DNA of 64,000 bases from Roseibium alexandrii DFL-11 (GTDB lineage Bacteria; Pseudomonadota; Alphaproteobacteria; Rhizobiales; Stappiaceae): the NCBI RefSeq assembly GCF_000158095.2, contig NZ_CM011002.1, forward strand, positions 4,377,703 to 4,441,702, written 5' to 3'. Positions 38,779 through 47,632 of the stretch are shown in pieces. The notes beneath the pieces were generated by a model. That model saw only the letters and a list, made by a program, of their open reading frames with translations, did no database searches and was not told the origin of the DNA. The stretch's first letter is position 1, and each line of letters starts with the position of its first letter. The position numbers and the translations under genes were made by a program.

Positions 38779-39034
38779 ACCCGAACAGTAAGGTGCGATG
38801 GAGGCTTTGGCTACTGCCTTGTTTCGCACTCGCAGCGAACTTGCAACATTTCGATAAGATTTGAACATACTGCTGCAAACCACCCGAATTAGCGTGAAGG
38901 CGTTGGAAGTGGATCAAGCCTTTGTCCGTTCGACAAACCAGATTCTGGTTGAATGGGACGGCTCTAGGTAGTTTCATGACCAGCATGAGAACGACCTCGG
39001 ATAACCGGGGCGCCTTCTAAGGGAAGAAACATCA

Positions 39035-41020
39035 ATGGTAGGGTCGGCCAGCGCTGGACAGCGTGCGGAGGACACCTTTCCGAAAATCCTTCTGAGCAAT
39101 GGGAAGGTTTTCGGGTCTCGGACCGCGTTCCGGGAAAAGGATCGGGGGATCTGGCAAAGCTGGACCTGGTCCGAGGTGCTCGATGAAATCCGTGCTTTTT
39201 CAATCGGACTGCAATCCTTGGGGCTCAAGCCCAAGGACAAAATCGCAATTGTCGGGGCAAATCGGCCACGGCTTTACTGGTCGATGGTGGCTGCTCAAAC
39301 TCTGGGCGCTGTGCCGGTACCCGTGTATTCCGACTCGGTTGCGGAGGAGATGGCGTACGTCCTCGGCCATGGGGAAGTCCGATTTGCAATGGTCGAAGAC
39401 CAGGAGCAGGTCGACAAGCTCCTCAGCATGGGAGATGAAGTCCCAACGCTTGAACATGTGATCTATGATGATCCGCGCGGGCTCCGCGATTATGAACAAG
39501 AGAATCTGCACGCCTTCGAAACCGTCCAGGAGACTGGGCGCAGCCTGATGGCTCAGAACTCTGGCCTTGAAGCCGAGTGGGTCAATGGTTTCTCCGGATA
39601 TCAAGGCAGCGACATCGCAGTGATGTTGTACACCTCAGGAACAACCGGGCGTCCGAAGGGGGTGATGCTTTCGTTTGACAATTTGGTAATATCGGCACGC
39701 AACGGAAACGCGTTCGATAACCTGGATGAAACGGAAGAGGTTCTCGCTTATCTGCCGATGGCCTGGATTGGGGACCACGTGTTCTCTCTCGCCCAGGCAT
39801 TTACAGCCGGGTACTGCGTAAATTGCCCGGAAAGCATGGATACGATCGATACCGATCGCCTCGAGATTGCCCCGACCTATTTCTTTGCTCCGCCGCGTGT
39901 TTATGAAAACCTGCTGACCCGGATCATGGTCCAGATGGAAGACGCGGGTAAGTTCAAGAAAAAGATGTTCGACTATTTCATGGGTGTTGCCCGGAAAGTC
40001 GGCGAGAAAATCCTGAATGGCGAGCAGGTCTCGTTTGGCGACCGTCTCCTTTACAACATCGGAGAGTTCTGCGTTTACGGTCCGCTGAAAAACCGGATGG
40101 GCCTGACGCGTCTGAAAGTTGGTTACACGGCGGGCGAAGCGATTGGTCCGGAGATCTTCCAGTTCTTCCGGTCGCTGGGTCTCAATCTCAAGCAGCTCTA
40201 CGGCCAGACCGAGGCCAGTGTTTACATCACACTTCAGCCGGATGGTGAGATCTACGGCGATACAGTCGGCAAGCCGGCGCCGGACGTCGAACTCAAGATC
40301 GCCGACAACGGCGAGGTCATGTATCGGTCACCAGGCGTATTTGTCGGCTATTTCAAGAACGATGAAGCGACGGCCAGCACCAAAACACCGGATGGCTGGG
40401 TACATACGGGCGACGCTGGCATTATTGCCGATAATGGCCACCTGAAAATTATCGATCGTGCCAAGGACGTGGGCAAACTCAATGATGGGGCCTTGTTTGC
40501 TCCGAAATACATCGAGAACAAGCTGAAGTTCTTCCCGAACATCAAGGAGGTTGTCGCCTTCGGCCATGAACGGGACATGGTGACCGTGTTCATCAATATC
40601 GATTTGACATCAGTGGGATCTTGGGCCGAGCGGAACAACGTCAACTATGCATCCTATCAGGAGCTGGCGTCCAACCCGGAAGTCTATGCGATGATCGAAA
40701 GCCACGTTGATCACGTCAACCGGGATCTTGCCGGAGAGCCGATGATGGCCGGTGCTCAGATCAAGCGGTTCCTGGTTTTGCATAAAGAACTGGACGCCGA
40801 TGATGGCGAGTTAACCCGGACACAGAAGGTTCGCCGTTCATTCATTGCGGATCGTTACGCCCCGCTAATCGATGCCCTTTATGACGGTTCGACCAGCAAG
40901 CACGTGCGCACGGAAGTCACCTTCGAAGACGGGCGCAAGGGCGCCATTGAGGCGACTGTCGAAATTCGCGACATGAAGACCTACGAGCCCGGTGCAGGGT
41001 TCCAGGAGGCAGCCGAATGA
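39035..41020 (+). CDS. long-chain acyl-CoA synthetase-type AMP-forming ligase
   Basis: 661 aa. The ATP-binding P-loop is intact: MLYTSGTTGRPKGVMLS starts near residue 197. Other adenylation motifs are YGQTEASVYITLQ and a hinge-type GDAGIIADNGHLKIIDRAKD. It activates a carboxylic acid with ATP to its acyl-CoA. It belongs to the long-chain fatty acid ligase group by length. It is the first gene of a seven-gene transport operon, and its last 4 nt overlap livG. This context suggests that it activates the imported acid. Confidence 0.9.
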   Translation: MVGSASAGQRAEDTFPKILLSNGKVFGSRTAFREKDRGIWQSWTWSEVLDEIRAFSIGLQSLGLKPKDKIAIVGANRPRLYWSMVAAQTLGAVPVPVYSDSVAEEMAYVLGHGEVRFAMVEDQEQVDKLLSMGDEVPTLEHVIYDDPRGLRDYEQENLHAFETVQETGRSLMAQNSGLEAEWVNGFSGYQGSDIAVMLYTSGTTGRPKGVMLSFDNLVISARNGNAFDNLDETEEVLAYLPMAWIGDHVFSLAQAFTAGYCVNCPESMDTIDTDRLEIAPTYFFAPPRVYENLLTRIMVQMEDAGKFKKKMFDYFMGVARKVGEKILNGEQVSFGDRLLYNIGEFCVYGPLKNRMGLTRLKVGYTAGEAIGPEIFQFFRSLGLNLKQLYGQTEASVYITLQPDGEIYGDTVGKPAPDVELKIADNGEVMYRSPGVFVGYFKNDEATASTKTPDGWVHTGDAGIIADNGHLKIIDRAKDVGKLNDGALFAPKYIENKLKFFPNIKEVVAFGHERDMVTVFINIDLTSVGSWAERNNVNYASYQELASNPEVYAMIESHVDHVNRDLAGEPMMAGAQIKRFLVLHKELDADDGELTRTQKVRRSFIADRYAPLIDALYDGSTSKHVRTEVTFEDGRKGAIEATVEIRDMKTYEPGAGFQEAAE

Positions 41021-41844
41021 ACGCTCTAGTATCAGAGAAAGAACTTTCACCGGCTGCGGCTGGAGCACCTGCCGCGGGTGAAGAGCTCTTGCGCGTGGAC
41101 AACGTATCCTTGTCGTTCGGCGGCGTGAAAGCGATCACCAACATCTCTTTCGACATCCTGAAAGGGGAAATCCGCGCCATCATCGGTCCGAACGGGGCCG
41201 GTAAGACCTCAATGTTGAACGTTATCAACGGGTTCTATCATCCGCAGGAAGGCACCATTACCTGGCAGGGCAAAGTGCGCCGAAAGATGAAACCGTATGA
41301 GGCGGCCAGCAATGGCATCGCCCGGACCTTCCAGAACGTTGCGCTGTTCAAAGGCATGACGACGCTGGACAACATCATGTCCGGTCGGTCCTTGAAGATG
41401 CACAAAAACTTCTTCTGGCAGCTGATGTGGCGGGGACCTGCGGAAAACGAGGAGATCGAACACCGCAAAAAGGTCGAGGACATCATCGATTTTCTCGAGA
41501 TCCAGGCGATCCGCAAAACGCCGGTTGGCCGCTTGCCTTATGGCCTGCAAAAGCGGGTCGAGCTGGGCCGTGCGCTTGCCATGGAGCCCGATCTTCTTCT
41601 CCTGGACGAGCCGATGGCCGGCATGAACCTTGAAGAAAAAGAAGACATGAGCCGCTTCATCATCGATGTGAATCAGGAATTTGGAACAACCATCGCCCTG
41701 ATTGAACACGATATGGGTGTTGTCATGGATCTCTCCGACCGTGTCGTCGTGCTCGACTACGGCAAGAAGATCGCGGACGGTCCTCCCGAGGAAGTTCAGG
41801 CCAGCCAGGCAGTTATCGACGCTTATCTCGGTGTGAGCCACTAA
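41017..41844 (+). CDS. livG: branched-chain amino acid-type ABC transporter ATPase, LivG
   Basis: 275 aa. Walker A IGPNGAGKT, Walker B LLLLDEPMAG, and a switch His (IALIEHDMGVV). The signature region reads LPYGLQKRVELGRAL, the degenerate form normal for LivG proteins. The start overlaps the preceding synthetase by 4 nt (ATGA). With LivF it energises the LivHM channel. A YEAASNGIARTFQN motif is also typical of LivG. Confidence 0.93.
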   Translation: MNALVSEKELSPAAAGAPAAGEELLRVDNVSLSFGGVKAITNISFDILKGEIRAIIGPNGAGKTSMLNVINGFYHPQEGTITWQGKVRRKMKPYEAASNGIARTFQNVALFKGMTTLDNIMSGRSLKMHKNFFWQLMWRGPAENEEIEHRKKVEDIIDFLEIQAIRKTPVGRLPYGLQKRVELGRALAMEPDLLLLDEPMAGMNLEEKEDMSRFIIDVNQEFGTTIALIEHDMGVVMDLSDRVVVLDYGKKIADGPPEEVQASQAVIDAYLGVSH

Positions 41845-41857
41845 CGGGGGGAACCAA

Positions 41858-42811
41858 ATGCTCTACGATATTTTCATTGATCCCTTCGTCCAAATGTACC
41901 AGATGCCGGACTTTTTCCTGCAGGTGCTTTGGGAAGGATTTGTTGCCGGGATCCTGTATGCGCTCATTGCGCTGGGGTTTGTGCTTATCTTCAAGGCCTC
42001 CGGTGTCTTCAATTTTGCCCAGGGCATCATGGTGGTGTTCGCCGGTCTGACGCTTGTGGGGCTTCATGAAAACGGCGTTCCGGCGTATCTGGCCTTGCTG
42101 CTGACCATTGGTGTCATGGGTGTGCTGGCCTACAGCGTGGAACGGGTTGTGATGCGCCCGCTGGTCAATCAGCCGGACATCATCTTGCTGATGGCGACCA
42201 TCGGTCTGACCTACTTCCTGATTGGGTTCGGTGAATTTGTCTTCGGTGGTGAGCCCAAGCAAATGATCACTCAGGAGCTTGGCCTGCCAACCGGCTCGAC
42301 GGCATTCGAATTCGGTGAGCGCGGTCTGGTTATCCTGCAACATATTGATATTGCAGCGGCTGTGATTGCAGTCATCATGGTGGCCTCGCTCGGACTGTTC
42401 TTTAACAAGACGCGAATCGGACGCGCCTTGCGCGCGGTGGCGGATGATCACCAGGCAGCTCTTTCTGTCGGCATTTCGCTCAATCAAATCTGGGCTATCG
42501 TCTGGTTCGCAGCCGGCTTGGTTGCGCTCGCAACGGGTATCATGTGGGGGGCACGCTCCGACGTGTCCTTCGCGCTGGAAATCGTAGCCTTCAAGGCCTT
42601 GCCGGTCTTGATCCTCGGCGGCTTCACCTCGATCCCGGGGGCGATTGTCGGCGGTCTTATCATCGGGTTCGGCGAAAAGATCGGTGAACTTTACTGGGGT
42701 GGTCTTGTCGGCGGCGGCATCGAATCGTGGCTGGCCTACATCATCGCACTCATTTTCCTGCTGTTCCGGCCGCAAGGGCTGTTCGGCGAAAAGATCATCG
42801 AGCGGGTTTGA
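41858..42811 (+). CDS. livH: branched-chain amino acid-type ABC permease, LivH
   Basis: 317 aa with about eight membrane segments. Family motifs are ALIALGFVLIFKASGVFNFAQG and KALPVLILGGFTSIPGAIVGG. GGGG precedes its ATG at good spacing. It forms the membrane channel with LivM. It is 13 bp after livG and 4 bp before livM, so the cluster is translated together. Confidence 0.93.
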   Translation: MLYDIFIDPFVQMYQMPDFFLQVLWEGFVAGILYALIALGFVLIFKASGVFNFAQGIMVVFAGLTLVGLHENGVPAYLALLLTIGVMGVLAYSVERVVMRPLVNQPDIILLMATIGLTYFLIGFGEFVFGGEPKQMITQELGLPTGSTAFEFGERGLVILQHIDIAAAVIAVIMVASLGLFFNKTRIGRALRAVADDHQAALSVGISLNQIWAIVWFAAGLVALATGIMWGARSDVSFALEIVAFKALPVLILGGFTSIPGAIVGGLIIGFGEKIGELYWGGLVGGGIESWLAYIIALIFLLFRPQGLFGEKIIERV

Positions 42812-42815
42812 CACC

Positions 42816-43892
42816 ATGTTTTATCGCGAAGCTGGCCAATTCAAAACAAGTTACCAGGCGGATCAGGCGCTAATGCCGATCCGTCAGGACCGGATCGGTC
42901 TTGCGGCAATCCTGCTGATTGCATTTGTCGCAGTTCCGGCCTTTGCCAACGACTTCTTTCTGACATCCATCATGATCCCGTTCCTGGTGTTCTCCCTGGC
43001 GGCGATCGGACTGAATGTTCTGACGGGGTTCTGCGGGCAGTTGTCCCTCGGTACAGGCGCCTTCATGGGTGTCGGAGCCTATGCTGCCTACAAGCTGACT
43101 ACCATCTTTCCTGATGCAAATGTCATCTTGATGGTGCTCTTGTCAGGGATCTTCTCTGCCGGTGTCGGCGCTATCTTCGGGCTTCCGAGCCTGCGGATCA
43201 AAGGCCTCTATCTGGCGGTGACTACACTAGCGGCACAGTTCTTCCTGGAATGGTGCTTCATCCGTATTCCGTGGCTCTATAACTACAATGCTTCGGGTGC
43301 GATCGAAGTCCCGCATCGTGAGGCATTCGGTGTCGTGGTGTCGGGTGCTGAATCGACCCCGCTGGTTCGGTACTTCATCGTTCTGACAATCACGGTTGGC
43401 ATCGCAGTCTTGATGGCAAACGTCTTGCGCGGCCGGATCGGGCGGTCCTGGATGATGATCCGCGACATGGACATTGCCGCTGAGCTGATGGGGATCCGCC
43501 CGCTGCAGACGAAACTTCTGGCATTTGCCGTGTCATCCTACATCTGCGGCGTGGCGGGTGCGATGATGGTTTTCTTCTGGCTAAATGCAGCTGAACCCTC
43601 GTCCTATTCTATTCAACTCTCCTTCCAGGTGCTGTTTATGGTGATTCTGGGCGGTCTGGGGAGTCTTGGTGGTGCCTTCATGGGAGCAGCCTTTATTTGG
43701 ATCTTGCCGGTCTTCCTGAAGTTCATTCCTGGTGTTCTCGGGATTGATGTGGCGGCCGAAGCAGTCGAGCATGTTACTTTCATGATCGTCGGCGCATTGA
43801 TCATCTTCTTCCTGATTGTCGAGCCGCACGGATTTGCCCGGCTATGGCAGATCGGGAAACAAAAGCTCAGGGTCTGGCCGTTCCCGTACTAA
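42816..43892 (+). CDS. livM: branched-chain amino acid-type ABC permease, LivM
   Basis: 358 aa from ATG 42816, 4 bp after livH; a longer frame upstream would overlap livH extensively and is rejected. About ten membrane segments. Family motifs are LNVLTGFCGQLSLGTGAFMGVGAY and GGLGSLGGAFMGAAFI. It pairs with LivH. The downstream spacer before livK carries strong hairpins. Confidence 0.92.
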   Translation: MFYREAGQFKTSYQADQALMPIRQDRIGLAAILLIAFVAVPAFANDFFLTSIMIPFLVFSLAAIGLNVLTGFCGQLSLGTGAFMGVGAYAAYKLTTIFPDANVILMVLLSGIFSAGVGAIFGLPSLRIKGLYLAVTTLAAQFFLEWCFIRIPWLYNYNASGAIEVPHREAFGVVVSGAESTPLVRYFIVLTITVGIAVLMANVLRGRIGRSWMMIRDMDIAAELMGIRPLQTKLLAFAVSSYICGVAGAMMVFFWLNAAEPSSYSIQLSFQVLFMVILGGLGSLGGAFMGAAFIWILPVFLKFIPGVLGIDVAAEAVEHVTFMIVGALIIFFLIVEPHGFARLWQIGKQKLRVWPFPY

Positions 43893-43916
43893 GGCGGCCA
43901 GCCTTATGCCCGCCAT

Positions 43917-43979
43917 CCGGACTTGGACCAGTCCGGGGAGGAATGGCGTCACTGGTCTGGCGGTACCGGATCGTCCGGT
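43917..43979 (+). promoter_or_regulatory. two intercistronic hairpins upstream of livK
   Basis: CCGGACT (43917-43923) pairs with AGTCCGG (43930-43936), loop TGGACC. ACCGGA (43965-43970) pairs with TCCGGT (43974-43979), loop TCG. They occupy most of the 107-bp gap between livM and livK, whose ribosome binding site GGGAGGAG follows directly. They may protect or process the livK mRNA. Confidence 0.6.
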
Positions 43980-43999
43980 CCGCATGGGAGGAGTAAAAA

Positions 44000-45328
44000 A
44001 TGAACTTCAAGCAACTTGCTCTTGGAACAGCTGTTGCCGTCGGTGTGGGCTTGTCTGGTGCTATGACGCCTGTCGCCCAAGCCGAAGACGCCAACTATGT
44101 TCCGCTGCTGACTTACCGGACTGGACCGTTCGCAGCTTCAGGCATTCACATCGCCAACGGCATGCATGACTACCTGAAAATGCTCAATGAGCGCGATGGT
44201 GGTATCGGCGGTGTCAAGCTGGCTCTAGAAGAGTGCGAAACCGGTTACAACGCCCAAAAAGGCGTTGAGTGCTACGAAGCAACCAAAGGCAAAGGCGCGC
44301 TGGTCTATAATCCGTATTCAACGGGCATTACACTCCAGCTGATCCCAAAGGCCAGCGTTGACAAGATCCCGGTTCTTTCCATGGGCTATGGTTTGTCTGC
44401 GGCCGCAGACGGCAACACCTTCCCATGGGTCTTTAATGTGCCGGACACCTACTGGGACGGTGCTTCCGTGGTCATCAAATACATTGGTGAACAGGAAGGC
44501 GGACTGGATAACCTGAACGGCAAGAAGATCGGCTACATCTTCCTGGATGCGGGCTATGGCCGCGAGCCGATCCCGCTTCTGGAACAGCTTGCTGAAAAGC
44601 ACGGCTTTGAGCTCATGAAGTATCCGGTTGGTCTGAAGGAAATGCAGAACCAGTCCTCGCAGTGGCTGAACGTGCGCCGTGATCGTCCGGATTACATGAT
44701 CATGTGGGGTTGGGGTGCAATGAACCCGACCGCGATCAAGGAAGCTGTCAAGATCCGCTATCCGATGGACAAGTTTATTGGTGTCTGGTGGTCTGCAGGT
44801 GATGATGATGCGGCTGCAGGTGGTCAGGATGCCAAGGGCTACAAGGCTATGAACTTCTCTGGTGTTGGCCGTGACTTCCCGGCGCTGGATGACATCCAGA
44901 AGTATGTCATTGACGCCGGCCTGTCTTCGACCGACGGCGAAACACTTGGTCAGACCCTCTACAACCGCGGTGTCTTGAACTCTGTGATCGTCGCAGAAGG
45001 CATTCGCACGGCTCAGGAACTGACCGGCAAGAAAGTCATTACCGGCGAAGACATGCGGATGGGTCTGGAAGCCCTGAACCTGGACGAAGCTCGTCTTGCA
45101 GAGTTGGGCCTGAAAGGCTTTGCGCACCCCATGAAAGTGACTTGTGAAGATCACTCCGGCAGCCATCCTGTGTTCATTCAAGAATGGAGCGGCACACAGT
45201 GGCAGCAGGCATCTGGTTGGATTGAGCCGATGACCGATGTCGTTCGTCCGCTGATCGAAGCTGCGGCCAAGGAATACGCAGAGAAAAACGCTCCGTGGCC
45301 GGCACGGACCGAACCCTGCCCGAACTGA
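44000..45328 (+). CDS. ABC transporter substrate-binding protein (LivK/branched-chain type)
   Basis: 442 aa, longer than LivK (about 370). The N-terminal signal peptide (NFKQLALGTAVAVGVGLSG, cleavage near AQAED) exports it. The type I periplasmic binding fold is marked by YVPLLTYRTGPFAASGIHIANG and KIGYIFLDAGYGREP. In similar operons the ligand is an aromatic or other carboxylic acid rather than an amino acid, and that would agree with the two CoA-ligase-like genes in this operon. A GGGAGGAG site precedes the start. Confidence 0.88.
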   Translation: MNFKQLALGTAVAVGVGLSGAMTPVAQAEDANYVPLLTYRTGPFAASGIHIANGMHDYLKMLNERDGGIGGVKLALEECETGYNAQKGVECYEATKGKGALVYNPYSTGITLQLIPKASVDKIPVLSMGYGLSAAADGNTFPWVFNVPDTYWDGASVVIKYIGEQEGGLDNLNGKKIGYIFLDAGYGREPIPLLEQLAEKHGFELMKYPVGLKEMQNQSSQWLNVRRDRPDYMIMWGWGAMNPTAIKEAVKIRYPMDKFIGVWWSAGDDDAAAGGQDAKGYKAMNFSGVGRDFPALDDIQKYVIDAGLSSTDGETLGQTLYNRGVLNSVIVAEGIRTAQELTGKKVITGEDMRMGLEALNLDEARLAELGLKGFAHPMKVTCEDHSGSHPVFIQEWSGTQWQQASGWIEPMTDVVRPLIEAAAKEYAEKNAPWPARTEPCPN

Positions 45329-45338
45329 TTGGCAGCCC

Positions 45339-45364
45339 GCTCCGCCGCACGACTGCGGCGGAGC
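45339..45364 (+). promoter_or_regulatory. strong intercistronic hairpin downstream of livK
   Basis: GCTCCGCCGCA (45339-45349) pairs perfectly with TGCGGCGGAGC (45354-45364), loop CGAC; 11 bp. No T run follows, so it is more likely an mRNA-stabilising or processing structure than a terminator. Together with the two hairpins before livK it brackets the binding-protein gene. Confidence 0.7.
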
Positions 45365-45382
45365 CTCTCAGGAGAGGACGGA

Positions 45383-46237
45383 ATGGCTTTATTGGATGTA
45401 GAAACGCCGAACACGGAAGCTGCCGCTGAGCCGGCTGAAACGATCCTGTCGGTCAACAATATCGAAGTGATTTATGACCACGTGATACTGGTGCTCAAGG
45501 GCGTTTCCCTGACTGTGCCGAAGGGTGGGATCGTGGCTCTGCTCGGGGCGAACGGCGCTGGCAAATCAACCACATTGAAGGCCATATCCAATCTGCTCGG
45601 CGCTGAGCGCGGAGATGTGACAAAGGGCAAGATCCTCTTTGAAGGGGAAGAAGTTCAAGCGCTGTCCCCAAATGATCTGGTCCGCCGCGGGTGTATTCAG
45701 GTCATGGAAGGTCGGCATTGCTTTGGCCACCTCTCAATTGAAGAAAACCTGCTGACAGGTGCTTATACCCGCAAGGACGGGCATGCCGCGGTCAAGGCAG
45801 ATCTGGAGATGGTCTATGACTATTTTCCCCGTTTGAGAGAACGCCGCCAGAGCCAGGCGGGGTATACCTCAGGCGGTGAGCAGCAGATGTGTGCGATCGG
45901 CCGCGCCTTGATGAGCCGGCCCAAGATGATCCTGCTGGACGAACCGAGCATGGGCCTTGCGCCGCAGCTCGTGGAAGAAATTTTCGAAATTGTTCGCAAG
46001 CTCAACCAAAACGAAGGTGTTTCCTTCCTCTTGGCTGAGCAGAACACCAACGTTGCGCTCAAATACGCAACCTACGGCTATATAATGGAATCCGGACGGA
46101 TTGTTCTTGATGGGGCTGGGAAATCCCTTCTGGAGAACGAAGACGTCAAGGAGTTTTACCTTGGTGTTGGCGGCGAAGGACGCCGCTCCTTCAAGGACGT
46201 CAAACACTACAAACGAAGAAAGCGCTGGCTGGCCTAA
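45383..46237 (+). CDS. livF: branched-chain amino acid-type ABC transporter ATPase, LivF
   Basis: 284 aa from ATG 45383 with AGGAGAGG upstream. Walker A GANGAGKS, signature YTSGGEQQM, Walker B MILLDEPSMGLAP, switch LLAEQNTNVA. The short form with the EGRHCFGHLSIEENLLTGAY segment is typical of LivF. It ends with a basic tail, YKRRKRWLA, not usually present in LivF. It is followed 26 bp later by the PaaK-like gene. Confidence 0.92.
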   Translation: MALLDVETPNTEAAAEPAETILSVNNIEVIYDHVILVLKGVSLTVPKGGIVALLGANGAGKSTTLKAISNLLGAERGDVTKGKILFEGEEVQALSPNDLVRRGCIQVMEGRHCFGHLSIEENLLTGAYTRKDGHAAVKADLEMVYDYFPRLRERRQSQAGYTSGGEQQMCAIGRALMSRPKMILLDEPSMGLAPQLVEEIFEIVRKLNQNEGVSFLLAEQNTNVALKYATYGYIMESGRIVLDGAGKSLLENEDVKEFYLGVGGEGRRSFKDVKHYKRRKRWLA

Positions 46238-46263
46238 ACAAGGGCTTACAGGCGGAGACGACC

Positions 46264-47502
46264 ATGAGCAATCAACCATATGAGGCGCGCGAGCAGCAAA
46301 GCCCTGCTCAGCGCGAACAGGATCTCTTTGCCCGGCTTCCGGAGCAATTGCATGGTGCCATGCAGTCCGCCCCGGGATGGGCGGCGCAATTGGACGGTAT
46401 CGATGCGCATTCCGTGACAGACCGCGCAGCGCTTGCGAAATTGCCGGTCCTGCGCAAGTCCGAGATGCTGGAGAAGCAGAAATCGGCTCCTCCGTTCGGC
46501 GGTTTCCTGTCGCAAAACGGTGTCACGGCCGCGCGCGTGTTCATGTCGCCTGGCCCGATCTGGGAACCTCAAGCACCCGGTCTTGATCCGTGGAACGGGG
46601 CGCGGGCCTTGCATGCTGCGGGCTTCAAAGCGGGTGATACGGTTCTGAATGCCTTCTCTTATCATTTGACACCTGGGGGGTTCATCCTGGACCAGGCTGC
46701 GATTGCCATGGGCTGCTCCGTGTTTCCTGCCGGTGTTGGCAACACGGATATGCAAGTGGAAGCGGTCGAAGTGTTGCAGCCGACCGGTTTCACGGGAACT
46801 CCAGACTACCTCAAGGTTCTCCTCGACCGAGGTGCAGAGCAGGGCCGGGACATGTCCTCCATCAAGGTTGCGCTGGTCTCCGGCGGAGCTTTGTTCCCGG
46901 CCTTGCGCGAGGAATATGCATGCAAGGGCATATCCGTTGCGCAGTGTTATGCGACGGCAGACCTAGGTGTCATCGCATATGAGACTGAAGCTCGCGAAGG
47001 CATGGTGGTCAATGAGGACTACATTGTCGAGATAGTGCGCCCGGGAACCGGAGAGCCGGTTGCCGATGGGGAAGTCGGTGAGCTTGTGGTCACCAACTTC
47101 AATCCTCTCTACCCCTTGATCCGGTTTGGAACCGGGGACCTGTCGATGGTTATGCCTGGTCAGTCGCCCTGCGGGCGGACCAACATGCGGCTGGCCGGGT
47201 GGATGGGGCGGGCCGATCAGCGAACCAAAATCAAAGGTATGTTCGTCGACCCGTCCCAAATCGCTCAGATCCTCAGCAACCATCCGGAAGTCAAGAAAGC
47301 GCGCTTGTCTGTCAGCCGTGCTGGCGCAAGTGATGCCATGAAGCTGTCTGTCGAGACGGAGGTCATGGGCAACGGGCTTGCTGAGCGTGTTGCAGATACC
47401 TTGCGGGATGTGACACGGCTGAAGGGAGATGTGGAACTTGTGTCTCCCGGGACGCTGCCAAACGATGGGAAGGTCATCGCTGACGAACGCGACTACGGCT
47501 AA
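46264..47502 (+). CDS. phenylacetate-CoA ligase-like protein with degenerate P-loop
   Basis: 412 aa, PaaK-type. The nucleotide P-loop of PaaK (S-S-G-T-T-G) is here MSPGPIWEPQ at about residues 95-104, without the Thr-Thr-Gly. The A5-type YATADLGVIAYE, the RFGTGDLS block and a C-terminal DGKVI with the catalytic-lysine position are still present. It may therefore bind ATP poorly or use a different acyl donor. It ends the transport operon. A role in activating or editing an imported aromatic acid is possible. Confidence 0.8.
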   Translation: MSNQPYEAREQQSPAQREQDLFARLPEQLHGAMQSAPGWAAQLDGIDAHSVTDRAALAKLPVLRKSEMLEKQKSAPPFGGFLSQNGVTAARVFMSPGPIWEPQAPGLDPWNGARALHAAGFKAGDTVLNAFSYHLTPGGFILDQAAIAMGCSVFPAGVGNTDMQVEAVEVLQPTGFTGTPDYLKVLLDRGAEQGRDMSSIKVALVSGGALFPALREEYACKGISVAQCYATADLGVIAYETEAREGMVVNEDYIVEIVRPGTGEPVADGEVGELVVTNFNPLYPLIRFGTGDLSMVMPGQSPCGRTNMRLAGWMGRADQRTKIKGMFVDPSQIAQILSNHPEVKKARLSVSRAGASDAMKLSVETEVMGNGLAERVADTLRDVTRLKGDVELVSPGTLPNDGKVIADERDYG

Positions 47503-47632
47503 GCCTGCCAGTCGCCTGGTCGGTCTATGTTAAGAAAAGATCATCCGCGCCGGTGATGCCGCATTGGCCTTCCGCAGCCGTTGTCCTATGTATGGGCGAA
47601 AGTGACGCAAAGCGTAAGGGTAATGAAAGCAG

